From: Kocuria rosea subsp. polaris
GTDB lineage: Bacteria; Actinomycetota; Actinomycetes; Actinomycetales; Micrococcaceae
Assembly (NCBI RefSeq): GCF_001483755.1
Contig: NZ_LQBK01000040.1
Span: forward strand, 58,628-122,627
DNA: 64,000 nt
Reading direction: 5' to 3'
Shown here one piece after another: positions 33,450 through 41,007 of this stretch. The position numbers and the translations under genes were made by a program. Each line of letters starts with the position of its first letter. The stretch's first letter is position 1. The notes under the pieces are model-generated. The model searched no databases. It was not told the DNA's origin and was given only the letters and a program-made list of their open reading frames with translations.

Positions 33450-34508
33450 ATGACCGACACCGCCACGGCCGGCACCGCGCCCGGCACCGAGCAGCACGTC
33501 CGGACCGAGGTCCGCAACGGCACGGGGCACATCGTGCTCAACCGGCCCCGGCAGCTCAACGCCCTGACCGCGCAGATGTACCGGGACCTCAAGGCCGCGC
33601 TCGACGCGTGGCGGGACGACGACGCCGTGCGCCACGTGCTCGTCACGTCCGCCTCGCCGCGGGCGTGGTGCGCCGGCGGCGACATCCGGGAGGTCCGCGA
33701 CGCCGTGCTCGGCGGGCGGACCGAGGAGGCCACCGGGGTGTTCGCCGTCGAGTACGCCCTCGACTGCCTGATCGCGGACTACCCGAAGCCCTACGTGGCG
33801 CTCATGAACGGCATCTGCATGGGCGGCGGCATGGGCATCTCCGTGCACGGCTCCCACCGCGTGGTGGGGCCCTCGACGGTCATGGCGATGCCCGAGACGA
33901 AGATCGGGTTCTTCCCCGACATCGGCGCCTCCTGGTTCCTGCCGCGCGTCTCCCGCCCGGACCGCCGCGGCGAGCCGGGCCTGGCCGTGGGCCGCTGGCT
34001 CGCGCTCGGCGGGCAGCGGATCAGCGGCGCGGACGCCGTCGCCCTCGGCCTCGCCGACGTCCTCGTGGCCGACGAGGACTTCGAGGCCCTCGCGGGGGCC
34101 GTCGTGGAGGAGGGCCCGGAGGACGCGCTGGCCCGCTTCGCACGGGAGCCGGAGCCGTCCTCCGTGGTCGCGCAGTGGGACCGGATCGAGGAGCGCTACG
34201 GCGCCCCGACCCTCGAGGAGATCGTCGCCGCCGCGCCGGAGGACCTCGCGGGGATGAGCCCGTCCTCCCTGGTGCGCGCCTTCGAGCTGCTCGAACGAGG
34301 GGCGGCCGACGACAGCGTGCGCTCCTGCCTCGAGCGGGAGCTGCGCCTGGCCGCCGACACGATCGTGCGCCCCGACTTCGCCGAGGGCGTGCGGGCGGTC
34401 CTCGTGGACAAGGACAACGCGCCGGCCTGGGAGCACGCCTCCGTCGCGGACGTCGACGTCGCGGCCGTGCGGGCCGTGCTCGGCGAGAAGCTCCCCCTGC
34501 CCCTGTAG
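33450..34508 (+). CDS. 3-hydroxyisobutyryl-CoA hydrolase (crotonase fold)
   Basis: A 352-residue enzyme of the enoyl-CoA hydratase superfamily that would hydrolyse 3-hydroxyisobutyryl-CoA in valine breakdown. AWCAGGDIREV and NGICMGGGMGISVHG form the oxyanion hole, and MAMPETKIGFFPDIGASWFLPR carries the catalytic Glu and the Asp typical of the hydrolase branch. The extra C-terminal helical region (about 240-352) distinguishes it from plain hydratases. No other valine-pathway gene lies beside it. Confidence 0.9.
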   Translation: MTDTATAGTAPGTEQHVRTEVRNGTGHIVLNRPRQLNALTAQMYRDLKAALDAWRDDDAVRHVLVTSASPRAWCAGGDIREVRDAVLGGRTEEATGVFAVEYALDCLIADYPKPYVALMNGICMGGGMGISVHGSHRVVGPSTVMAMPETKIGFFPDIGASWFLPRVSRPDRRGEPGLAVGRWLALGGQRISGADAVALGLADVLVADEDFEALAGAVVEEGPEDALARFAREPEPSSVVAQWDRIEERYGAPTLEEIVAAAPEDLAGMSPSSLVRAFELLERGAADDSVRSCLERELRLAADTIVRPDFAEGVRAVLVDKDNAPAWEHASVADVDVAAVRAVLGEKLPLPL

Positions 34509-34533
34509 ACGGCCCTGCACGGGCCCGCCCCGC

Positions 34534-35103
34534 TCAGCGGCGGGACGGGTGCTTCCCGTTGTCGCTGACCACCGTCCCGGAGGGGCCCGGGCGGTCGCCG
34601 GTCCCGGTGGGCCGGTCCACGAACCGGCGGTAGCCGAGGTACAGCACCACGACCAGTGCCACGGTCACCACGCCGAAGGCGGCGAGGGTGTCCTGCGAGA
34701 TCATGCTGCGGACCACGCTGTGGAGCAGCGTGAACAGGCCGCCGAGCAGGATGCCGTGGGCGAGGACCGGCCGGCGCCGCTCCACGGCCAGGCTCACCGC
34801 CAGGAGCAGGACCGAGGCGACCAGGGCGAGCACGCCGACGTCGCGGCTGTGGCGCATGAACTCGTCCTCCCACGCCCGGCGCTCCAGCTCGTAGCCCACC
34901 CACTGCTGCTGCTCCTCCGGGGTGAGCTCCCGCGTCTCCTGCGCCAGGGCGATGGACCGCGGCGGCTCCGGCTCCTCCGGACCCGGGTGGACCGTGGCGA
35001 TGCCGAGACCCACGAACAGGGCCAGCAGCACCCCCAGGAAGAACGTGTAGACCGTCCGCAGGACCCTGCGGTCCTGCGAGCGGTCCTCCGTGCGGTCCAC
35101 CAT
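34534..35103 (-). CDS. Membrane protein, paralogue of 38045-38590
   Basis: A 189-residue protein with four hydrophobic segments (near 18-38, 90-110, 115-135 and 142-160), and an extracytoplasmic Glu/Gln-rich loop between the first and second. The start VYTFFLGVLLALFVGLGI is nearly identical to that of the gene at 38045-38590, as are the middle GGLFTLLHSVVRS and the end YRRFVDRP. No enzyme motif is visible. The pair flank the phosphoribosyltransferase and esterase genes, suggesting a duplicated stress-locus membrane protein. ATG at 35103. Confidence 0.8.
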   Translation of the reverse strand: MVDRTEDRSQDRRVLRTVYTFFLGVLLALFVGLGIATVHPGPEEPEPPRSIALAQETRELTPEEQQQWVGYELERRAWEDEFMRHSRDVGVLALVASVLLLAVSLAVERRRPVLAHGILLGGLFTLLHSVVRSMISQDTLAAFGVVTVALVVVLYLGYRRFVDRPTGTGDRPGPSGTVVSDNGKHPSRR

Positions 35104-35132
35104 GCGGCGTGCTCCGTCTCCCCCGCTCGTGC

Positions 35133-35146
35133 GGGACGTCCGTCCA
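35133..35146. promoter_or_regulatory. Near match to a DosR-type half-palindrome
   Basis: GGGACGTCCGTCCA has the GGGAC-N4-GTCC arms of the DosR/DevR box, with one mismatch in the last base. It lies between two divergent genes of the stress locus. TACGCT at 35263-35268 is a possible -10 for the plus-strand gene. A chance match is possible in such GC-rich DNA. Confidence 0.25.
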
Positions 35147-35370
35147 GGGCGCCCGGGACCGCGGCCGGCCGGCGGGGCGTGCTCGCATTATGGGCCGGAC
35201 CCGCAGGGTTGTCCACGGCCGTCACCTGGCCCGCGGGCCTTCCACCGGCTTCCCCGTCTGCCTACGCTGGACTCATCCGCCCCGGCCCGCGGGACCCGAG
35301 GGCCCGGGCGGAGCCGGGGAGCACCGGAGGGGCGGTGGGCCGCGCGCCCGCCGGAGAGGCGGTGGAGGCC

Positions 35371-36726
35371 ATGGCGGTCTTCGAGAACAGGGTCGAGGCC
35401 GGACGGCAGCTGGGGAAGCGGCTGAGGTCCCTGCGCGGACAGGACGTGGTGGTGCTGGGCCTGCCCCGCGGCGGGGTGCCCGTGGCCCACGAGGTGGCCC
35501 GGATCCTCGACGCCCCGCTGGACGTCATCGTGGTGCGCAAGCTGGGAGTCCCCTCCCAGCCCGAGCTGGCCATGGGCGCCATCGGGGAGGAGGGCGCCCG
35601 GGTGCTCGAGGAGCGGACCCTGCAGTACTTCGGGGTGACGGACGCGCAGCTCGAGCAGATCGAGGCGCGGGAGCGGGCCGTGCTCGAGGCACGGACGGAG
35701 CGCTTCCGGGCGGGCCGGGAACGGGTCGATCTCACCGGGCGGATCGCCCTGGTCGTCGACGACGGCATCGCCACCGGCTCCACGGCGCGCGTGGCCTGCC
35801 GGATCGCCCGCCAGCTGGGCGCCGCACGGGTGGTGCTGGCCGTTCCGGTGGCCCCGCAGGAGGCCCTGTCCCGGGTGGTCGAGGCGGACGAGGTGATCTG
35901 CCTCGCGACCCCGCCGTACTTCACGGCCGTCGGCTACCACTACCGGGACTTCTCCGCCACGGAGGACGACGAGGTCGTGGCGCTGCTCGACGCCGCCCGG
36001 CGCCGCCACCAGGCGGAGCTGCCCGGGCCCGCCCGGGCGGACCGGGAACCGGCCGGCCGGCCGGTCGACGCCGACGTGCGCATCCCGGCGGGGACGGAGC
36101 AGCTCGAGGCCCACCTGCACCTGCCGCGGCCCGGCGCCGGGGTGGTGGTCTTCGCCCACGGCAGCGGGAGCAGCCGGCACAGCCCGCGGAACCAGTACGT
36201 GGCCTCCGTCCTGCAGCAGGCGGGGCTCGGCACCCTGCTGCTCGACCTGCTCACCCCCGGGGAGGAGTCGGACCGCGGCAACGTCTTCGACATCGGCCTG
36301 CTCGCCGAGCGGCTGCTCGTGGCCACGGCGTGGCTGCGCGAGCAGCCCGGCTCCGCGGCCTCCCCGGTCGGGTACTTCGGGGCCAGCACGGGCGCCGGCG
36401 CCGCCCTGTGGGCCGCGGCCGAGCCCGGCGCGTCGATCGCCGCCGTGGTCTCCCGCGGGGGCCGCCCCGACCTCGCGGACGAGCGGCTGCGCTCGGTGCG
36501 GGCGCCCACCCTGCTGATCGTCGGCAGCGAGGACTTCGAGGTGCTCGGCCTCAACCGGTGGGCGCAGGAGTCGATGCGCTGCCCCACCCGGCTGGCGGTC
36601 GTGGAGGGCGCCACGCACCTCTTCGAGGAGCCCGGCACGCTCGCCGAGGCCGCCGGACTGGCACGGGACTGGTTCCTCCGCCACCTCCGGCCGGCCGGCG
36701 AGCACGGCGACGGGGCGTCCCGGTGA
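35371..36726 (+). CDS. Phosphoribosyltransferase / dienelactone-hydrolase-like fusion
   Basis: A 451-residue two-domain protein. Residues 1-215 are a PRTase fold with LPRGGVPVAHEVA near the start and the PRPP loop ALVVDDGIATGSTARVA near 130. Residues about 230-445 are an alpha/beta hydrolase with VVFAHGSGSSRHS, nucleophile Ser in GYFGASTGAGAA, an acid in IVGSEDFEV and His in GATHLFEEPG. From memory, M. tuberculosis Rv0571c, a DosR-regulon member, has this architecture. ATG at 35371 is chosen; GGAGAGGCGGTGGAGG precedes it and an in-frame GTG nine bases upstream is possible. Confidence 0.88.
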   Translation: MAVFENRVEAGRQLGKRLRSLRGQDVVVLGLPRGGVPVAHEVARILDAPLDVIVVRKLGVPSQPELAMGAIGEEGARVLEERTLQYFGVTDAQLEQIEARERAVLEARTERFRAGRERVDLTGRIALVVDDGIATGSTARVACRIARQLGAARVVLAVPVAPQEALSRVVEADEVICLATPPYFTAVGYHYRDFSATEDDEVVALLDAARRRHQAELPGPARADREPAGRPVDADVRIPAGTEQLEAHLHLPRPGAGVVVFAHGSGSSRHSPRNQYVASVLQQAGLGTLLLDLLTPGEESDRGNVFDIGLLAERLLVATAWLREQPGSAASPVGYFGASTGAGAALWAAAEPGASIAAVVSRGGRPDLADERLRSVRAPTLLIVGSEDFEVLGLNRWAQESMRCPTRLAVVEGATHLFEEPGTLAEAAGLARDWFLRHLRPAGEHGDGASR

Positions 36727-38048
36727 GCGCCCGCGGACGGGGGTCCTCCCGGGAGGCCGAGGTCCTCGCGGAGATCCGCTCCCTCGCCCGGCCGCTGGAG
36801 GGGGCCCCGGACCTCGACCGGCTGGTCGAGCGCTGCGCCGGTGCCCGGTTCGTGTGCGTGGGGGAGGCCTCCCACGGCACCCACGAGTACTACCGGTGGC
36901 GGGCCCTGCTCAGCCGCCGGCTGATCGAGGAGCACGGCTTCACCTGGATCGGGGTCGAGGGGGACTGGCCGGACTGCCGGCGGATCGACCGGTGGGTGCG
37001 CGGCGAGGCGGACCAGGACCTCGACGCCCGCGGCGTCCTCGCGGGCTTCGAGCGCTGGCCCACGTGGATGTGGGCGAACGAGGAGGTCGCCGAGTTCCTC
37101 GACTGGCTCCGGGAGGAGAACGCCCGCCGCGCCGGCCACGAGCAGGTGGGCTTCTACGGCCTGGACGTGTACTCGCTGTGGGACTCGCTGCGGGAGATCA
37201 TCGGCTGGCTCGAGGCCAGCGCCCCCGAGGCCCTGCCCGCCGCGCTGCAGGCGTGGCAGTGCTTCGTGCCCTTCCACGAGGACCCGCACCGGTACGCGTG
37301 GCGCACCCGGATCGTGCCCGAGAGCTGCGAGGCCGACGTCGTGGCCCTCCTGGCCGAGGTGCGCCGGCGCACCATGGACCGGACGGCCGGTGACCCCGCC
37401 GCGTTCGACGCCGCCCTCAACGCCATGGTGGCGGTCGACGCCGAGCGCTACTACCGGACCATGGTCCGGGGCGACCGGCAGTCCTGGAACGTGCGGGACG
37501 AGCACATGGCGGACACCGCCGGCCTGCTCTCCCGCCACCACGGGCCCGGGGCCAAGGGCCTGGTGTGGGAGCACAACTCCCACGTGGGGGACGCCCGGGC
37601 CACCGACATGTTCGACGCCGGGCTGGTCAACGTGGGCCAGCTGCTGCGCGAGCGCCACGCCGCGCACGAGGTGGTGCTCGTGGGCCTCGCCTCCTGGGCC
37701 GGCACGGTGGTCGCGGCGGAGTCGTGGGGCGCGGCCGAGGAGGTCGTGGCCGTCCCCGAGGCCCGTCCCGGCAGCCACGAGGACCTGCTGCACCGGGCCC
37801 TGGCGGACCCCGCGGTGCTGGTCTTCGGCCGCGACCGCTCCGGGCCCTGGCTCTCCGGGCGGTACGGTCACCGGGCCATCGGGGTGGTGTACCACCCGTG
37901 GCACGAGGCCGGCAACTACGTCCCCACCCGGATGGGGGAGCGCTACGACGCCCTGCTCTGGTTCACGGTGACCGCCGCGCTGCGGCCCCTGCACCACGAG
38001 GGCCCGCCCGAGGAGCCCGAGCTGGAGACCGAGCCGACGGGCTTCTAG
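36723..38048 (+). CDS. Erythromycin esterase family protein
   Basis: A 441-residue protein of the EreA/ChaN-like superfamily. Active-site segments are VCVGEASHGTHEYYRWR near residue 47, IGVEGDWPDCRRIDRWV near 78, and VWEHNSHVGDARATDMF near 285. It belongs to the succinoglycan-biosynthesis-like branch, and macrolide resistance should not be assumed. In M. tuberculosis, Rv2030c joins such a domain to a phosphoribosyltransferase; here the two are adjacent, overlapping genes (GTGA at 36723). Its stop overlaps the converging gene by four bases. Confidence 0.86.
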   Translation: MSARGRGSSREAEVLAEIRSLARPLEGAPDLDRLVERCAGARFVCVGEASHGTHEYYRWRALLSRRLIEEHGFTWIGVEGDWPDCRRIDRWVRGEADQDLDARGVLAGFERWPTWMWANEEVAEFLDWLREENARRAGHEQVGFYGLDVYSLWDSLREIIGWLEASAPEALPAALQAWQCFVPFHEDPHRYAWRTRIVPESCEADVVALLAEVRRRTMDRTAGDPAAFDAALNAMVAVDAERYYRTMVRGDRQSWNVRDEHMADTAGLLSRHHGPGAKGLVWEHNSHVGDARATDMFDAGLVNVGQLLRERHAAHEVVLVGLASWAGTVVAAESWGAAEEVVAVPEARPGSHEDLLHRALADPAVLVFGRDRSGPWLSGRYGHRAIGVVYHPWHEAGNYVPTRMGERYDALLWFTVTAALRPLHHEGPPEEPELETEPTGF

Positions 38049-38590
38049 GGGCGTTCCGGCGGAGCGGCCCGGACGTCGGTCCGCTCCGGCCGTCCCTCCT
38101 CGGGCGCGTCCTCGGCGGGACGGTCCTGGAAGAAGCGGCGGTGGCCGAGGAACAGCACCACGGCCAGGCCCACGCCCACGGCGATGAACGTCATGGTGGT
38201 CTCGCTGGAGGCGAAGCTCCGCCCGATGGCGTAGAGCAGGGTGAAGAGACCGCCGAGCATCACGCCGTTGGTCAGCACCCTGTTGCGCTTCTCGAGCACG
38301 AGGCTGAGGCCGAGCAGCACCACGGAGGCGCCGAGGGCGACGACCGCCACGTCGCGGCTGTAGGCCTGCTGCTCCTCCTGCCACTGCCGCCACTGCCGCT
38401 CGTTCTCCGCCATCTCCTCGCGCTGCTCCTCGGTGGGGGTGCCGCTCCCCTCGGGGACGAACTCCACCCCCGAGGTCGGCTCCGGCATCTCCGGGCCCGG
38501 GTAGAAGGTCTGGATGCCGAGCCCCACGAACAGCGCCAGCAGCGCGCCCAGGAAGAAGGTGTAGACGATCTTCATCACGTTGTTGTCCAC
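38045..38590 (-). CDS. Membrane protein, paralogue of 34534-35103
   Basis: A 181-residue four-helix protein: segments near 7-27, 83-103, 110-128 and 133-152. IVYTFFLGALLALFVGLGI, NGVMLGGLFTLLYAIGRS and LGHRRFFQDRP match its paralogue at 34534-35103. The loop after the first helix is Glu/Gln-rich (EEQREEMAENERQWRQWQEEQ) and probably coiled. GTG at 38590 follows GAGG at about eight bases. It converges with and overlaps the esterase gene by four bases. Function unknown. Confidence 0.8.
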   Translation of the reverse strand: MDNNVMKIVYTFFLGALLALFVGLGIQTFYPGPEMPEPTSGVEFVPEGSGTPTEEQREEMAENERQWRQWQEEQQAYSRDVAVVALGASVVLLGLSLVLEKRNRVLTNGVMLGGLFTLLYAIGRSFASSETTMTFIAVGVGLAVVLFLGHRRFFQDRPAEDAPEEGRPERTDVRAAPPERP

Positions 38591-38774
38591 GGCGGACACC
38601 TCGATCTGTCCCGGTCCCCGGGGCGCTCCGCCGGACGGCGGCGGCACCCGTGGAGGATGCCCTGATTATCGCCCCGCGGCACCTGCGGATCCAGTGCTCC
38701 GGGAGCCGGCCGAGCGGGCCCGTCATCATGGCGCCCCGGGCGCCGCGGGTCTTACGCACCCGGTCGGCGGTGTC

Positions 38775-38836
38775 TACGCTGGAAGGGTCGAGGCGGACCG
38801 CGCCGGTTCCCCGGCCGGCCGGGGTCGACACCCCGG
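38775..38836 (+). promoter_or_regulatory. Promoter region and inverted repeat before hsp20
   Basis: TACGCT (38775-38780) with TTACGC 17 bases upstream (38752-38757) is a possible promoter. A 7-bp inverted repeat CCGGGGT-CGAC-ACCCCGG lies at 38819-38836, 40 bases before the ATG. Neither CIRCE nor a HAIR element is visible. Confidence 0.4.
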
Positions 38837-38875
38837 TCGGCGCCGTGGAGCGGTGCCACGGGAAGGAGTCAGGTC

Positions 38876-39292
38876 ATGGCCGGATTGATGCGCAGGGAGG
38901 GCCTGGAGATGCTCGAGCCCCTCCGGCGCCTCCTGGAGGGGGACGTCGAGGCGTCCTGGCCCCGGGTGGAGGAGTACCGGGACGGCGACACGGTGGTGAT
39001 CCGGGCGGAGCTGCCCGGCATCGACCCGGAGCAGGACGTGGAGCTCACCGTGGCCGACGACGTGCTCCACCTGCGGGCCGAGCGCCGGGAGCGGACCGAG
39101 CACAAGGACAAGGGCAGCTACCGCTCGGAGTTCCGCTACGGCTCGTTCTCCCGCACCCTGCCGCTGCCCGCGGGGTGCCGGGACGAGGACATCAGCGCCG
39201 CCTACCGCGACGGCGTGCTGGAGGTCCGCGTGCCCGTCGCCGAGCACGTCGAGCCCCCGGCCACCAAGAAGATCCAGGTGACCCGCGGCTGA
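38876..39292 (+). CDS. hsp20: Hsp20/alpha-crystallin small heat shock protein
   Basis: A 138-residue ATP-independent chaperone that holds unfolding proteins. The alpha-crystallin domain spans about 35-130: DTVVIRAELPGIDPEQDVELTVADDVLHLRAERRE, then FRYGSFSRTLPLPAGCRDEDISAAYRDGVLEVRVP, including the conserved GVL. ATG at 38876 follows AAGGAG. It resembles mycobacterial HspX, the marker protein of the DosR dormancy response, and sits with universal stress protein genes as in that regulon. Confidence 0.94.
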   Translation: MAGLMRREGLEMLEPLRRLLEGDVEASWPRVEEYRDGDTVVIRAELPGIDPEQDVELTVADDVLHLRAERRERTEHKDKGSYRSEFRYGSFSRTLPLPAGCRDEDISAAYRDGVLEVRVPVAEHVEPPATKKIQVTRG

Positions 39293-39372
39293 GGCCGCGC
39301 CGGCCGTGCGGGGGCGGGCGGACCGGCTCGGTGCCGCCCGCCGTCGCACGGGCCCCGCGGGCCCGGGGGCCG

Positions 39373-39401
39373 TTGTGACGGACCTCACCGGGTCCTATCG
39401 T
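39373..39401 (+). promoter_or_regulatory. Promoter of the universal stress protein cluster
   Basis: TTGTGA (39373-39378) and TATCGT (39396-39401) with a 17-base spacer, the best-spaced promoter in the window. The spacer holds an inverted repeat GGACC-TCACCG-GGTCC that could be an operator. The start site would be about 40 bases before the ATG. Confidence 0.55.
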
Positions 39402-39447
39402 GGAGACAGGCGGACCGGCCGGCCCGCCGTGATCGAGGAGGTACAGC

Positions 39448-39879
39448 ATGGACGAGCCGTCGTCCGGTGACCGGATCGTCGTGGGAGTCGACGGGTCCGG
39501 CTCGTCCAAGGCCGCGCTCCGGGAGGGGGTGCGGCTCGCCGAGGCCCTGGGCGCGCCGCTCGAGGCCGTCATGTGCTGGGAGGACCCGCTGCTCTACGAG
39601 AGCTACCGCGTGGTGGATCCCGAGGAGTTCCGCCGCGGCAGCGAGCAGCTCTTCGAGAGCACGCTCGCCGAGGTGTTCGGGGAGCAGCGCCCCGCGCGCC
39701 TCACCACCCGGCTGCTGCGCGGCCAGGCCGCCGCCCGCCTCATCGAGGAGAGCGAGGACGCCCGGATGCTCGTGGTGGGCCGGCGGGGCACGGGCGGGGT
39801 GCTCGGGATGATCCTCGGCTCGGTCTCCTCGGCCCTCGTCTCCCACGCCAAGTGCCCCGTCCTCGTGGTGCGGCACTGA
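39448..39879 (+). CDS. Universal stress protein, UspA family (copy 1 of 3)
   Basis: A 143-residue single-domain USP. It starts RIVVGVDGSGSSKAALREGVRLAE and has the ATP-binding stretch VVGRRGTGGVLGMILGSVSSAL, the G-x2-G-x9-GS motif, ending CPVLVVRH. Such proteins bind ATP and are induced by hypoxia, starvation or oxidative stress. SD is GAGGAGG. A strong hairpin follows directly after the stop. It is most like copies 2 and 3 and probably arose by tandem duplication. Confidence 0.94.
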   Translation: MDEPSSGDRIVVGVDGSGSSKAALREGVRLAEALGAPLEAVMCWEDPLLYESYRVVDPEEFRRGSEQLFESTLAEVFGEQRPARLTTRLLRGQAAARLIEESEDARMLVVGRRGTGGVLGMILGSVSSALVSHAKCPVLVVRH

Positions 39880-39911
39880 GCGCTCCGGCAGGAACCTGCC
39901 GGACGGAGCGC
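39880..39911 (+). terminator. Hairpin after the first universal stress gene
   Basis: TCCGGCAGG-AA-CCTGCCGGA (39884-39903) is a perfect 9-bp stem with a 2-base loop; GCGCTCC and GGAGCGC at the ends (39880-39886, 39905-39911) can pair instead. It begins one base after the stop codon. Confidence 0.55.
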
Positions 39912-39955
39912 GCCCCGGGCTCGGACCGTGGGCGCCGGAACGAAGGAGTTCGACC

Positions 39956-40384
39956 ATGGCAGCACCATCGCAGCAGCGGATCCTCGTGGGGATCGACGGA
40001 TCGGACTCCTCGAAGGAGGCCCTCCGGACGGGGGACCGGATCGCCCGGTCCCTGGGCGCCCCGCTGACCGCCCTCATGTTCTGGCAGGGCCCGCCGGTCT
40101 ACGAGGGCTGGGAGACCGTCGACCCGAACAATCCGCCGGCCGGCACCGAGGACGTGCTCCGCGCGACGGTCGAGGACGTGTTCGGCGGCGAGGTCCCGGA
40201 GCACGTGAGCGCCGAACTCGTGCACGGGCGGCCCGCGGCCCGGCTGGTCGAGGAGAGCGAGAACGCCCTGATGCTGGTCCTCGGCCGCCGCGGCCACGGC
40301 GGCATGCGGGGCTCGGCCCTGGGCTCCGTCTCCAACGCGTGCATCGCGCACGCCCACTGCCCGGTGCTGGTCGTCCGGCACTGA
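39956..40384 (+). CDS. Universal stress protein, UspA family (copy 2 of 3)
   Basis: A 142-residue USP: RILVGIDGSDSSKEALRTGDRIA at the start, LVLGRRGHGGMRGSALGSVSNACI as the nucleotide motif, ending CPVLVVRH. SD GAAGGAG. Its leader shares the GGAG-TTCGACC-ATG layout with copy 3, so the duplication included the ribosome site. It may form homo- or heterodimers with its neighbours. Confidence 0.94.
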   Translation: MAAPSQQRILVGIDGSDSSKEALRTGDRIARSLGAPLTALMFWQGPPVYEGWETVDPNNPPAGTEDVLRATVEDVFGGEVPEHVSAELVHGRPAARLVEESENALMLVLGRRGHGGMRGSALGSVSNACIAHAHCPVLVVRH

Positions 40385-40428
40385 CCGGCCGGCGCAGGCC
40401 GCCCGGCGCGGCCCCCGCGGCACCGACA

Positions 40429-40450
40429 GGCCGGCTCCCGGGAGCCGGCC
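40429..40450. terminator. 22-bp perfect palindrome between stress genes 2 and 3
   Basis: GGCCGGCTCCCGGGAGCCGGCC is its own reverse complement, forming a 9-bp stem around CCGG. It lies 20 bases upstream of the third gene, so it could be a terminator or an operator. Confidence 0.5.
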
Positions 40451-40469
40451 CGGACCAGGAGGTTCGACC

Positions 40470-40898
40470 ATGAGTGCACCGACGGACCAGCGGATCCTCG
40501 TGGGGATCGACGGCTCGGAGTCCTCGATGGAGGCCCTGCGGCTCGCCGCGGGACTGGCGGAGGCCCTCGACGCCCCGCTCGAGGCGATCGCGTGCGCCGG
40601 GGACCCCACCGTGCTGGACGCCGAGCTCCTCGTCGACGAGGAGGCCCTGCGCGCCAACCACGAGCGGATCCTCGCGCGCACGGTCGCGGCCGTCTTCGGG
40701 GAGGACGTCCCCGGACGGCTGACCACCACGGTGACCCACGGCCGCCCGGCCGGCCGGCTCATCGCGGAGAGCGAGTCCGCGCAGCTGCTCGTGCTCGGCC
40801 GGCGCGGCCGCGCCGGACTGCTCGGCTCCGGCCTGGGGTCCGTGTCCCACGCGTGCGTCGCCTACGCGCACTGCCCGGTGCTCGTGGTCCGGCACTGA
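40470..40898 (+). CDS. Universal stress protein, UspA family (copy 3 of 3)
   Basis: A 142-residue USP: RILVGIDGSESSMEALRLAAGLAE, ATP motif LVLGRRGRAGLLGSGLGSVSHACV, ending CPVLVVRH. SD CAGGAGG. It converges on the P-type ATPase gene, with 91 bases between the stops that hold a 24-bp direct repeat. A palindrome lies just before it. Confidence 0.94.
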   Translation: MSAPTDQRILVGIDGSESSMEALRLAAGLAEALDAPLEAIACAGDPTVLDAELLVDEEALRANHERILARTVAAVFGEDVPGRLTTTVTHGRPAGRLIAESESAQLLVLGRRGRAGLLGSGLGSVSHACVAYAHCPVLVVRH

Positions 40899-40905
40899 GC
40901 GGACC

Positions 40906-41007
40906 GGCCCGTCACTTCTCGCCGTGCGGTGTGCGGCCGTGCGTTCCGGGGCTGTGCGGCTCGGAGGTGTGCGGTGCGGGACGGGCCCGTCACTTCTCGC
41001 CGTGCGG
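40906..41007. repeat. 24-bp direct repeat over the ATPase 3' end
   Basis: GGCCCGTCACTTCTCGCCGTGCGG occurs at 40906-40929 and 40984-41007, exactly 78 bases (26 codons) apart. The second copy holds the last codons and TGA of the ATPase gene. The first copy repeats that ending downstream in the same frame. The spacer is rich in GTGCGG, suggesting slippage-driven growth. Confidence 0.85.

Noticed and set aside
36723-38048. Macrolide resistance gene
   Set aside because: The erythromycin esterase fold is broad; the locus is stress-like and no other resistance gene or mobile element is near.
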